Below are positions 36,303 through 44,411 of a stretch of 64,000 nt of DNA, piece by piece. Made by a program: the position numbers and the translations under genes. The notes beneath the pieces were generated by a model. That model was not told the DNA's origin, did not search any database, and saw only the letters and a list, made by a program, of their open reading frames with translations. Numbering within the stretch: position 1 is the stretch's first letter; each line of letters opens with the position of its first letter. The stretch comes from Candidatus Electrothrix aestuarii (GTDB lineage Bacteria > Desulfobacterota > Desulfobulbia > Desulfobulbales > Desulfobulbaceae): contig CP159373.1 of the NCBI GenBank assembly GCA_032595685.2, positions 4,131,821 through 4,195,820 on the forward strand, read 5' to 3'.

Positions 36303-38816
36303 ATGAATGCTCAACCGAAAAAAATAAAATTTTCTTCCCTGCACTTCACGTTATTTATCACACTGTTTTTCTTTTTACCTCTCTTCTCGAAAAATATTCA
36401 GCCAGCTCGAGCAGCAAACAGTGATGTTGTGGTGAAAAAAACCATGACAAGCTTCTCCCGAATACCAGGCCTTACGGAAAATGAACTGGAGTATGGTAGG
36501 CAGGTTATTGAGCAGATGAATTATAATTCTCAGCGAATCACCCGCCAGATCAGCCTCCTGCCCGGCGCAAACTTTGACCAATGCAGAGAGATTTGGTCAG
36601 AGCTGGAGAGTAAAGACGCCTCATATAATCAGATCCTTGCCTTTGAAGAATGGACAAAGCTTCCTGGTGCCACCATGTCTCTGGCTGTCCAGGTACTCAG
36701 GACACTCAAAGAAATGAGCCATGAGGAGATAAAATGCGTTCGCGCCTTTCTCACAATCTCAGGACAAAATGCGAATGACCTTCTTGCGCTGATTCCGCAA
36801 GTTCGGGAAATGAAGCCTTCAGGGAGTTTTGCTGCGCGTAAAATGTTTGCCGTCCGGGGAATACGCGCAGAACAAGCTCTGAATAACCTCAGCCTCATTC
36901 ATAAATTCACTGATAAGCAGGCTTGGGCCTATGCCGCTTTTGTAGAGAGCAAGAGGATGGGGGCGGAGACCGCTACTGATGCCCTTCCACTCTTTCAACA
37001 ATTGCGTGACGATGCAGCCTGGAATATGCGCACCTTAATCAAAAAGGATAAGCTCAACCGCAATGCCTCCTGGAGATGGCTGATCAGCTATTTTGCCCAC
37101 CCTGTTCATGTGCAGGAAAAGCAGTTTTATCGTTATGACTCTCCCGAACGTACCCAGCTCCTGGACGCCTTTTATGAGGCCGGAGAAGAGCTAATTTGGA
37201 GGATTAATAGCCTGCATGCGGTGTCAGATGAATACGGCATGGAAATATCCAATGCCGACCTCCATGCCATGCCGAGGAACGACCTAAAGGAGCTTTTTGA
37301 TAAGCTTTCAGAAAAAACAAAAATAAATTACGGGAGTCATTTCATTGCTGCCTACAAGAAAAACCAAAAGAGCAGCATGATCAGAATCCTGCGTAAAGCG
37401 ACGACAGCAGATCGAACCCAGGTTTCTGAGGACCTGACCTCCGCAAATATCTATTCTTTGCTGGCTCAGGGAAGTGAACTCTATGATTCCTCGTTTCGCG
37501 ATATTCTGGTACCTATTTTAAAAAAGCGAATTAAAGCAAAATACCAGAACAATCTGCTTATTTTCCTTAAGGCGACCGACCCCTCCAATCTGCTGGTCTC
37601 CAGCTTTATCGTCAGTCTCGCCCAAAAAGGCAAACTGACCACCTTCTTCCCCAAAGAAGCAAGTGAACAGGAAAAAATTCTTGATCTCGTCGCAGCCTCC
37701 GCATTTAAGGATGAGGACACCATCCTCCTTTTTTCCGCCACCTTCCGCCACCTGCTCAAGGTCCTTGACCAGGATGTACGCTATTACCTGATAAAAAAAA
37801 TGGTGCTGGCAGATAATGGGCGAGGAAGTTTCAGCAAACTCATCACGGTCATCCTTCAATATTACTTGCAAGAATATCCTGAGCTGCTCAATGCCCCTGC
37901 ACGAAAACTTATTCAGCAGACTGTTGATCGCAATGGCGCTGTTGACCTGAAGAAGTACCTGAGAACGCCTTTTGCGTCCTGGAAAGAAGACAAACGACTC
38001 GGTTCTATTTCTGTTTTTCACCCTGATGATGACGGACGCAAATCCTTTGTTTCTAATGGAAAGAATTTACTCAGTCACGGCTACAGACTGGCTTTTTCAA
38101 CCCATTACACACCTTACCAAGACGCAGCAACGCGTGAGCAGAGTAAAAAGGCCATTCAAAGGGCGCATTCAGGGAAAGGATTAGTCCTGCTTTTTGAGGC
38201 TATGCGTCGCTCTCCCTTTGCTGCCGCCTTTGTCAAAAAAGTCAATGGAATCAATATAAGCCATACTGTATATGTCTATGCAAATGAAGCAGACCAGCAG
38301 CTTCTCATGAAACGTTTTCTTGAGGGGGATGATGAAATGTTTGCACAACGAGGTCACTCCTATTGGCGCTCGGAGCAGATTACAGATCCCCTCGAAAAAC
38401 TCAAAGAAAACAAGCAAATTACCGCAAACGACCTGACGAATAAACAGCGTTTTCTCAGCTTGGGTTCCTGCGGCGGGGTAAAGGCCTACACCAAGCTGAC
38501 TCGCATGTTTCTCGGTCATATTGATATCCTGGCCACCATTGGTACGGGTATGGCCATTATTAATGATCCCTATAATCGAAATTTTTTCGAAACCGTGGCT
38601 AAAAATTCCTCCAAGATGACCTGGGAAGATATGGCGGCAAAATCATCCTTTATTTTTGCTAACGGTCGGGGCCAGGATTATCTCCAGCCAGGTTGCCTGA
38701 CAGCTATTCTCCATAAAATACTGGACGAAGACAGAACCAAGAAAAAGGACTTCTCTGATTTAGAGCTTCTCTCGCCGAGTGACGAATTGGAGCAGGAGAT
38801 CAATGCGCCGCAATGA
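36303..38816 (+). CDS. large secreted protein with caspase-like His/Cys pair
   Basis: 837 residues with an N-terminal signal or anchor (hydrophobic 13-35, cut possible after PARAAN). Residues 40-600 are helix-rich with no motif I recognise. The C-terminal 200 residues look like a clan CD cysteine-peptidase domain: strand-rich ISHTVYVYAN, then His685 in RGHSYW, and after 38 residues Cys723 in FLSLGSCGGVKAY, followed by 'IGTGMAIINDP'. A His-Gly-like motif and a strand ending in S-C-G-G at this spacing are what caspases and gingipains show. This is inference from pattern only. The 3' end overlaps the convergent nagZ by 57 bp. Confidence 0.6.
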   Translation: MNAQPKKIKFSSLHFTLFITLFFFLPLFSKNIQPARAANSDVVVKKTMTSFSRIPGLTENELEYGRQVIEQMNYNSQRITRQISLLPGANFDQCREIWSELESKDASYNQILAFEEWTKLPGATMSLAVQVLRTLKEMSHEEIKCVRAFLTISGQNANDLLALIPQVREMKPSGSFAARKMFAVRGIRAEQALNNLSLIHKFTDKQAWAYAAFVESKRMGAETATDALPLFQQLRDDAAWNMRTLIKKDKLNRNASWRWLISYFAHPVHVQEKQFYRYDSPERTQLLDAFYEAGEELIWRINSLHAVSDEYGMEISNADLHAMPRNDLKELFDKLSEKTKINYGSHFIAAYKKNQKSSMIRILRKATTADRTQVSEDLTSANIYSLLAQGSELYDSSFRDILVPILKKRIKAKYQNNLLIFLKATDPSNLLVSSFIVSLAQKGKLTTFFPKEASEQEKILDLVAASAFKDEDTILLFSATFRHLLKVLDQDVRYYLIKKMVLADNGRGSFSKLITVILQYYLQEYPELLNAPARKLIQQTVDRNGAVDLKKYLRTPFASWKEDKRLGSISVFHPDDDGRKSFVSNGKNLLSHGYRLAFSTHYTPYQDAATREQSKKAIQRAHSGKGLVLLFEAMRRSPFAAAFVKKVNGINISHTVYVYANEADQQLLMKRFLEGDDEMFAQRGHSYWRSEQITDPLEKLKENKQITANDLTNKQRFLSLGSCGGVKAYTKLTRMFLGHIDILATIGTGMAIINDPYNRNFFETVAKNSSKMTWEDMAAKSSFIFANGRGQDYLQPGCLTAILHKILDEDRTKKKDFSDLELLSPSDELEQEINAPQ

Positions 38817-39803
38817 GGCAAGAATGCGTTCCTCACTGACCTTGCCCTGGTCCAGGAGTTCCTGAACAGCCTGTACACCCAGCTCAAGTGCATCAGGGTT
38901 ACGCTCTAAATTATTCCCCACAATCAGGAGGTCTGTTCCGGCAAGCACTGCACGCTGAACAGCCTCCTGAAAACCGTAATGCGAAGCTATAGCCTTCATC
39001 TGCAAGTCATCTGTTATGACAACGCCATTATAGCCCAAGGTTTCGCGAAGCATACTGTCAATCATAAGAGGTGACAAGGTAGCTGGCAGCCCTGACGGGT
39101 CCAGCCCGTAATGCACCACATGTGCCGTCATAATGGCATCAACAATACCCTGCCCTATCATCTTTTTATAAGGCCTCAGTTCCTCTTCCTGCCAGTCCTT
39201 GCTGATATCAACAAAACCAAGGTGTGAATCTCCAGAAGCACTGCCATGTCCAGGAAAATGCTTCAAACAGCAGGCTACACCGTATTTATGATGCGCCTGA
39301 ATAAAAGCCTGACAATGGGCAGCAACAGTATCTGGATCTGCGGCAAAACTGCGCTCATATTGAGCAATGATTGGATTGTCAGGATTCAGATTAACATCCG
39401 CAACCGGGGCCAAATTCAGGTTAATGCCGCATTCAGCCAGCTCGGCGGCTATGGCCTCAGCTGCCGGAAGAGTTGCTTCACCAGGATCCTGTAACCCAAG
39501 ATCAGCCGCCGTTTTTGTCGGCAAAAAACCGTTCTGTTCCTTGAGTCTGCAAACCCTCCCTCCCTCCTGATCCACAGCAATCAGCAAAGGGCCATTTGAT
39601 ATTTTTTCCAGCGCCGTCGTTAATTCCTTGAGTTGTTGCGGTGAGCAGAAATTCTGCACACTGCCATCAATATTTCGATCAAAGAGAATAACACCAGCCG
39701 GTGGAGAACTCTTCAGGGCTTTTCTCAGCCAATGCCCTTGCTCAAGCGCATCGCCATCAAATCCAACAAGAAACATCCGGCTCAATGTTAAAGAACAGCT
39801 CAT
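38760..39803 (-). CDS. nagZ: beta-N-acetylhexosaminidase NagZ (GH3)
   Basis: 347 residues from the ATG at 39803-39801, chosen over an in-frame ATG at 39842 because GAGGTG lies 9 bp before it and it matches the usual NagZ start. Landmarks: AVDQEGGRV (76-84), KHFPGHG (171-177) with the D-S-H loop at 182-184 that supplies the acid/base His, and nucleophile Asp255 in VVITDDLQM. Cytoplasmic murein-recycling enzyme releasing GlcNAc from GlcNAc-anhydroMurNAc peptides; works in the same pathway as the LD-carboxypeptidase near the window start. Converges on and overlaps the caspase-like gene. Confidence 0.95.
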   Translation of the reverse strand: MSCSLTLSRMFLVGFDGDALEQGHWLRKALKSSPPAGVILFDRNIDGSVQNFCSPQQLKELTTALEKISNGPLLIAVDQEGGRVCRLKEQNGFLPTKTAADLGLQDPGEATLPAAEAIAAELAECGINLNLAPVADVNLNPDNPIIAQYERSFAADPDTVAAHCQAFIQAHHKYGVACCLKHFPGHGSASGDSHLGFVDISKDWQEEELRPYKKMIGQGIVDAIMTAHVVHYGLDPSGLPATLSPLMIDSMLRETLGYNGVVITDDLQMKAIASHYGFQEAVQRAVLAGTDLLIVGNNLERNPDALELGVQAVQELLDQGKVSEERILASLRRIDLLLQFVTRREKL

Positions 39804-40103
39804 AGAGGCACCTCGCTCAACAGTACGAACAATATATTCCATATACCAGCAGGGAAGAAATCCCTCTTCTCACATGTACATATGGATTTCCACTTCTTAA
39901 AAAAACAGATAAGATATATACCACAAAAAAAAATAAAAAATAATAATTTCAAGGCACTAAAAAAGAAAACGGCTGACAAAATTAAAATAATTTTCTTTAA
40001 TTACAATAAAATAATTAAAGACAAACACTCCTATTTTTCACCACAAGGTAACTCTAACAAATAACACTTCACAGGTAACTATTCAATTTTAATTGAAAAA
40101 ATA
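39804..40103. other. AT-rich spacer upstream of nagZ and of the riboswitch promoter
   Basis: Very AT-rich (poly-A tracts about 39900-40020). It should hold the nagZ promoter on the minus strand, but no box pair stands out. No coding capacity that I believe. Confidence 0.5.
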
Positions 40104-40131
40104 TTGACAGAGAAAAAAAAAGCTGTATATT
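40104..40131 (+). promoter_or_regulatory. sigma-70-like promoter for the riboswitch-led transcript
   Basis: TTGACA at 40104-40109 and TATATT at 40126-40131 with 16-bp spacing, the best promoter match in the window. Transcription would start near 40138, just ahead of the riboswitch. Confidence 0.75.
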
Positions 40132-40171
40132 CCCTTGTAAATTAAAGAAGTCTATACATAAACAGACTTCG

Positions 40172-40270
40172 CTTTCCGGTCAGAACCGGAAAGTTGATAA
40201 AGCCACAACCGTCGTGAGGCGGTGTCGGAAAGCCACGGGTCTCAACTGCGAGATAGCCGGGTTACCTCCT
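40172..40270 (+). promoter_or_regulatory. GEMM-I riboswitch (c-di-GMP or cAG)
   Basis: From 40194 the sequence follows the GEMM pattern: TAAAGCC, a stem ACCGTC with GNRA loop GTGA closed by GGCGGT (40208-40223), then GGAAAGCCACGGGTCT, a variable hairpin, and AGATAGCCGGGTTACC ending about 40266. The second half matches the c-di-GMP-I consensus nearly base for base. GGAAAGCC (rather than GCAAAGCC) recalls the Geobacter cyclic AMP-GMP-sensing subclass, but the key 5' position cannot be aligned securely, so the ligand is undecided. A perfect 9-bp hairpin (40172-40193) precedes it. Downstream are the PilJ-domain genes. Confidence 0.85.
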
Positions 40271-40655
40271 TTTACTTCTGATCAGAAAATATATTATGAA
40301 CTTCGCAAAAAGTACATCCCAATACAGCTCTACCCTCTCTTCTGCGTTAAATTCTGCTCCCTTGTGGTTAGTGTGCATAAAAGCACTGATAGCTACTCCC
40401 CACTCGAATAACACGAACTTTCATTTAATCACCTTATTTTTCTCACCACTATACTTCTTCGCATATTCAGCATCAGCGATAACCTGAAGCTTGGCTCGTC
40501 CACAGAAATAATAATGGACAGCTAAAAATTACCTTCAGCAACGCGGGAAAAACATTATGTGAGAAATATGAGCGATTCCATCGTTCTCTGTTTTCACAAA
40601 ACACCTGCCAAATATTTAGTAACAAGATCAAGTATTAAACAAGAAGGAGAAACTC
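40271..40655. other. long leader between riboswitch and first PilJ-domain gene
   Basis: About 385 bp of leader. I see no clear terminator with a T-tract that would serve as the expression platform and no convincing small gene. The first gene has a good AAGGAGA ribosome site 7-13 bp before its ATG. Confidence 0.45.
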
Positions 40656-41573
40656 ATGCAACAACAATTGACGAAAAAAAAACTAATCTATCTGCCAGCC
40701 AGATATTTACTCACCTTGACAGCCGTCATAACTTTATTTTTCTGTACTGAGGTATCAGCCAATGCCTCAGCGGAAGATGTACATGAAATGGCTGATATCT
40801 GTATGCAAGCCAACCGGCTCTTAAAAGATTATGCCCTCGTCGGCATGGGGGTTCAATATCAAGACCCGGCTAAAGATCTGAAAGATAACCTGGAGCTTAT
40901 GGAGAAAGAGATCAAGGATCTTGAGGGACATAAGCAGAGTGAAAAATTGTCCTCCGAGATTGTTGGAATCGAAAAATCCTGGCATGCTATCAAACCGGAG
41001 TTTGAAAAAACACCGGAAAAGACAAAAATGCTTGATCTTCGAAAGATGGTCGAGAAATTCACAGCACGTTGCGAGGAAGTGGCGGAAGATATCGCTCAGG
41101 ACACTGGCATCAAAGGTGAGCATAATGTGATTCTTGTGGCCGCACTGGGCATGGAGTCCCAGCGCCTTGCAGCCCTTTACCTGATGAAAGCATGGGGAAC
41201 TGCTGACCCTGATTACGAAACAGAGTTGAAGCAGGTTGTCGATCAAACAGAAAAAATCTACAAGGAACTTCTTGAAGCTGACGAAAAACTTGTTTCAAAG
41301 GAAATCAAAGACAACCTGAAAGGCGTTGAAAAGGAATTCATCAGCTTCAGTGTTATGGCAAAAAGTGACTCAGGTCGCTTTATGCCCTCGGCAGCAGCGA
41401 AAATGGCAAACAAGATATTCGCAGAACTTCGTTCCATTCTGGATAAAGAGGAAAAACTGGTTGAAGGCATGGTATCTGGCTATTTCACACCTGTTGCTGA
41501 TGAAAAAACAGCAGGCGAAATCTTTAGAGTAATCACCGGAATTATACATGTAAATGGAGGAATCAAATCATGA
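40656..41573 (+). CDS. secreted PilJ-domain protein 1
   Basis: 305 residues, N-terminal membrane/signal segment (about 16-36, cleavage near VSANA), then an all-helical body. The segment DYALVGMGVQYQDP (about 52-65) and ALGMESQRLAALYLMKAWG (about 162-180) resemble the two halves of the PilJ/NarX-type sensor domain (usual core GxQRMLSQRxAKxYL, here degenerate). Unlike true PilJ receptors it has no HAMP or signalling domain, so it should act in the periplasm, perhaps as a ligand-binding partner of a receptor. It follows a GEMM riboswitch and overlaps the second gene by 4 bp. Confidence 0.72.
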   Translation: MQQQLTKKKLIYLPARYLLTLTAVITLFFCTEVSANASAEDVHEMADICMQANRLLKDYALVGMGVQYQDPAKDLKDNLELMEKEIKDLEGHKQSEKLSSEIVGIEKSWHAIKPEFEKTPEKTKMLDLRKMVEKFTARCEEVAEDIAQDTGIKGEHNVILVAALGMESQRLAALYLMKAWGTADPDYETELKQVVDQTEKIYKELLEADEKLVSKEIKDNLKGVEKEFISFSVMAKSDSGRFMPSAAAKMANKIFAELRSILDKEEKLVEGMVSGYFTPVADEKTAGEIFRVITGIIHVNGGIKS

Positions 41574-42364
41574 AATTGACCATCAAGAAGACACTGAAGT
41601 ATGTAGCAGCTGGTATCGTCTGCGCATTATATGTTAGCCCGGTATTTGCTGCGGACACGAACCATGACCTGCTGACTGTAGAGTCCGCTGAAAATGTCAG
41701 ATTTTCCAGTCAGGAGATAGCCAAAGCGTATTTTTATAAGCAACAGGCGGTTCGGTCGGACCGAGCAAGCGAGGATTTGAAAACAAGTCTTGCCCGTTTG
41801 AAGAAAGATCTGATTATCATTAAGGACGGGCTGAAAGAGAGCAACAAGGAAGAACAAAATATTGTTGTCTATCTTGAATATACCCTGGAAGAGCTCTTCG
41901 GCCTTGTCGATGCTCCCTACAGCAAAGATAACGGGGCATTGATGATTGATTACAGCGAGTCCCTGCTGGAAGGTGCGGAGTTGGTTGCCAAGCAGCATAT
42001 GCATAAACAGAATAGCGAAGAAGGTATGCTCGTTGCAACAGAGGAACTGCTTTTTCTTCTGGAAAGAATTAACAAATTTTACATTGCCTATCAGGCAGGT
42101 TTTGATGACTATAATAATGTGGTGCAGTTGAAACGGGCTGTGCAGGATTTTGAAGTTACCTTGGCTCAAGTCAACACATATACTAAATATGCGGATGGCA
42201 CCTTAGAGAGCCGAAATAAAATTAACGAATTCTGGCCGGTAGCCAAAGAATTCTTTATTGATGTCGAAAAAGGCGCCTTGCCCGTGATTGTTCTGGCCTC
42301 CGTTGAAAAACTGGAAAAAGAACTCAAGGTATTGGAGGATTTTCACCACAACAATGCGATTTAA
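41570..42364 (+). CDS. secreted PilJ-domain protein 2
   Basis: 264 residues; the ATG overlaps the previous stop (ATGA). Signal peptide MKLTIKKTLKYVAAGIVCAL with cleavage near VFAAD. The body is helical; VRFSSQEIAKAYFYKQQAVR (about 43-62) resembles the first PilJ helix. No transmembrane or output domain follows, so it is a stand-alone periplasmic or exported sensor-like protein, cotranscribed with protein 1 under the same riboswitch. Role in signalling, adhesion or pili is inferred from the domain only. Confidence 0.7.
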   Translation: MKLTIKKTLKYVAAGIVCALYVSPVFAADTNHDLLTVESAENVRFSSQEIAKAYFYKQQAVRSDRASEDLKTSLARLKKDLIIIKDGLKESNKEEQNIVVYLEYTLEELFGLVDAPYSKDNGALMIDYSESLLEGAELVAKQHMHKQNSEEGMLVATEELLFLLERINKFYIAYQAGFDDYNNVVQLKRAVQDFEVTLAQVNTYTKYADGTLESRNKINEFWPVAKEFFIDVEKGALPVIVLASVEKLEKELKVLEDFHHNNAI

Positions 42365-42438
42365 GCCCACAACTTAAGCATAAGCAAAAAGCTGCTCTCT
42401 GACTTACATCCTTCTTCTCCGACAAGAAGGAAATCAAT

Positions 42439-42475
42439 AAGCCCTATCGGCCAAGGCCGGTAGGGCTTTACTTGT
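42439..42475 (+). terminator. terminator of the PilJ-domain operon
   Basis: AAGCCCTATCGGCC pairs with GGCCGGTAGGGCTT (one T-G wobble) around a short AA loop, followed by TACTTGTC. Ends the riboswitch-led transcript. Confidence 0.8.
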
Positions 42476-42627
42476 CTCAGGATCAGAACAATGACGCTCA
42501 TACCATTTCCATGAATATTGTCCTCTGTCTCGACTCCAATCTTCTCGGATAGGCTTGAGAAGATGCATGAAATATGATTTGCTGGAAGGTATAGGGCAAA
42601 ACTTAGCGGAAGTGGTACAAGGATCCT

Positions 42628-42942
42628 TTATCCTTTTTGCCGTAGTTCTTTCATGATACTCAGTCCGATCTTAAAATTTGGTTCCTCTTCCCGTTTTACA
42701 CTGGCATAGAAATCACATTTCTGACAATCTCCACTGAACTTCTCCATATAAGATCCCTGGGCAACAGCGCCCTTACACAAAGTTCCAGCGATTACCCAGC
42801 AACAACGGCCTGCATTCACTCCCTCATGAATTCCATCTGCCCTTCCCTCTTCAGCAGCTGGACACACGCCAAACTCATCCGCGCGTATTCCATTGACCTC
42901 GCGCCCGCACTTTTTTGCTTCCCAACAATTTTGCTTTTTCAT
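42628..42942 (-). CDS. two-CW domain protein
   Basis: 104 residues with ten Cys. NCWEAKKCGRE at 4-14, then GVNAGRCCWVIAGTLC (about 41-56), QGSYMEKFSGDCQKCDFY (about 62-79) and an EEE/IGLSIMKEL end: the two-CW pattern found in small Desulfobacterota and Spirochaete proteins near signalling genes. Cysteine layout suggests an Fe-S or Zn site. It lies downstream of the chemosensory operon on the same strand but beyond a terminator hairpin. Function unknown. Confidence 0.75.
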   Translation of the reverse strand: MKKQNCWEAKKCGREVNGIRADEFGVCPAAEEGRADGIHEGVNAGRCCWVIAGTLCKGAVAQGSYMEKFSGDCQKCDFYASVKREEEPNFKIGLSIMKELRQKG

Positions 42943-42986
42943 ATTACTGACCTTCCTTTTTTTTACAGTTAGCTCATTTTAAACAA

Positions 42987-43018
42987 AAAAAACCGATCCC
43001 AAAAGGGGTCGGTTTTTC
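42987..43018 (-). terminator. bidirectional terminator at the end of the chemosensory operon
   Basis: AAAACCGATCCC / GGGGTCGGTTTT around AAAA, with T runs on both strands, about 100 bp after the binding-protein stop. It separates that operon from the two-CW gene. Confidence 0.85.
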
Positions 43019-43113
43019 TAAATCAGAATAGAATTCCGCGACGTTGCCGTACCCGGTATGAAAGGTATTCTATAATGAATATCTTTCTGATGCAAACATT
43101 TCTCAATATAGAA

Positions 43114-44313
43114 TTACTTCTTTAAAGGTGATAATGTATCAACAACCGTGAACTTTATATCCTTATCCGTTCTATCGATCTTTGTCAGATAAATTGAATC
43201 CATACCTCGATGATCGTCTTTGCCAAAAGAAAGAGTAATCCCCCCAGCATCATATTTTGACATAGACTCTATAGCTTCCTTTAAGCTTGCTGGAGTTACA
43301 TCTCCTTGCACGTTTTGTAAAGCATGATGAAAAACTTTGGCACTCAGGTAGCCCTCCAAGCTGGCAAAACCATACTCTGTTGAGCCCATATCATTCTGAT
43401 ATTGCTTTACCAAGGGGAGAGAACTATCCCAGGGGTCAGGAACCACCTGACTTACATAAACGTTCTCAGTGTCACGTAAACGGTGAGCTAGGGAGGCTGA
43501 ACCAACAAAGGAAATATTGAGCATAGGCACGTTAAAGCCTATTTTATGCCATTGATTAATAGCAACAGCACTAGGCCGACTTGCACCAATAAGAATCACT
43601 GCATCAACAGCTTGGCCCCTGATTTGACGCACAGCCTCACCAACAGAAACTGTATTTCGCCGGTAATTCGGTACGTTCTTCCAGAACTTATTCCATTCAT
43701 CCATAGAGCTTTCCTCTCCAGGTACTTTAGGTACTGGGGGAAGAATATTAATCCCATCAATATTCTTTTGGGCCAGCACAGCAGCACGAACTCCGGCGAT
43801 ACCAAAGGCATCGCGCTGAACAAAAAGCCCGATCCGGCTAATTCCCAAATCCTCTTTCAGGTGCCGAATCATGTTTTCAATTTCAGTATCGTAGCTTGTT
43901 CTGACAACAAAGGAATAAGGATTCTTTTTAGAATCACTTAGAAATGTTGCCCCTGTAAAGGGAGCAAAAAACAATACGTTATTCTTCATCGCTAAAGGAA
44001 GTGCCACCTTAGATGTCGGGGTGCCCAGATAGCCGAACAGGACATCAACCCCATCCTGTAAAAAGTTCTCCGTGTTCTCTTCGCAACGTGTAGGTTCATA
44101 CCCGTCATCTTTCACATGCAGCTCGACATCGCCAGCGGCATGTGCTGTAAAGTAGGCCATTGCCCCTTTATTCATTTCCCGTCCAAGCAATGCAGTGGAT
44201 CCTGTTAATGCGCAGGATTGGCCGAGCTTCACAGCTGCCTCACTTTGTCCGGGTAAAGCTGTAGCGAGACAGAGACAGCAGCCCCACAGAATATTCCATC
44301 TGTTTTTCTTCAT
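43114..44313 (-). CDS. periplasmic binding protein, Leu/Ile/Val-type
   Basis: Start set at 44313 (MKKNRWNILWGCC) rather than the first in-frame ATG at 44391: it gives a standard signal peptide (cleavage near SEAAV) and has GAAAGA just upstream. The 399-residue product is a type I periplasmic binding fold: VKLGQSCALTGSTALLGRE, VDVLFGYLGTPTSKVALP, DAVILIGASRPSA. The family carries ligands to ABC transporters or receptors. No ABC permease is adjacent; it is the last gene of the chemosensory operon, directly after the MCP, so it may present a ligand to that receptor. Confidence 0.85.
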   Translation of the reverse strand: MKKNRWNILWGCCLCLATALPGQSEAAVKLGQSCALTGSTALLGREMNKGAMAYFTAHAAGDVELHVKDDGYEPTRCEENTENFLQDGVDVLFGYLGTPTSKVALPLAMKNNVLFFAPFTGATFLSDSKKNPYSFVVRTSYDTEIENMIRHLKEDLGISRIGLFVQRDAFGIAGVRAAVLAQKNIDGINILPPVPKVPGEESSMDEWNKFWKNVPNYRRNTVSVGEAVRQIRGQAVDAVILIGASRPSAVAINQWHKIGFNVPMLNISFVGSASLAHRLRDTENVYVSQVVPDPWDSSLPLVKQYQNDMGSTEYGFASLEGYLSAKVFHHALQNVQGDVTPASLKEAIESMSKYDAGGITLSFGKDDHRGMDSIYLTKIDRTDKDIKFTVVDTLSPLKK

Positions 44314-44411
44314 TCTTTCAACCCTTTCAGTTATTCGATTATCACTTTTTTGCGTGGACTTTATGTTCCTCAATAGTCCTGCAAAACTCAAGCATCATGA
44401 GGCATCATGAA

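Noticed and set aside
40214-40487. Small ORFs in the riboswitch leader
   Set aside because: One starts inside the aptamer; Ser/Phe-rich composition and no ribosome binding site argue against translation.
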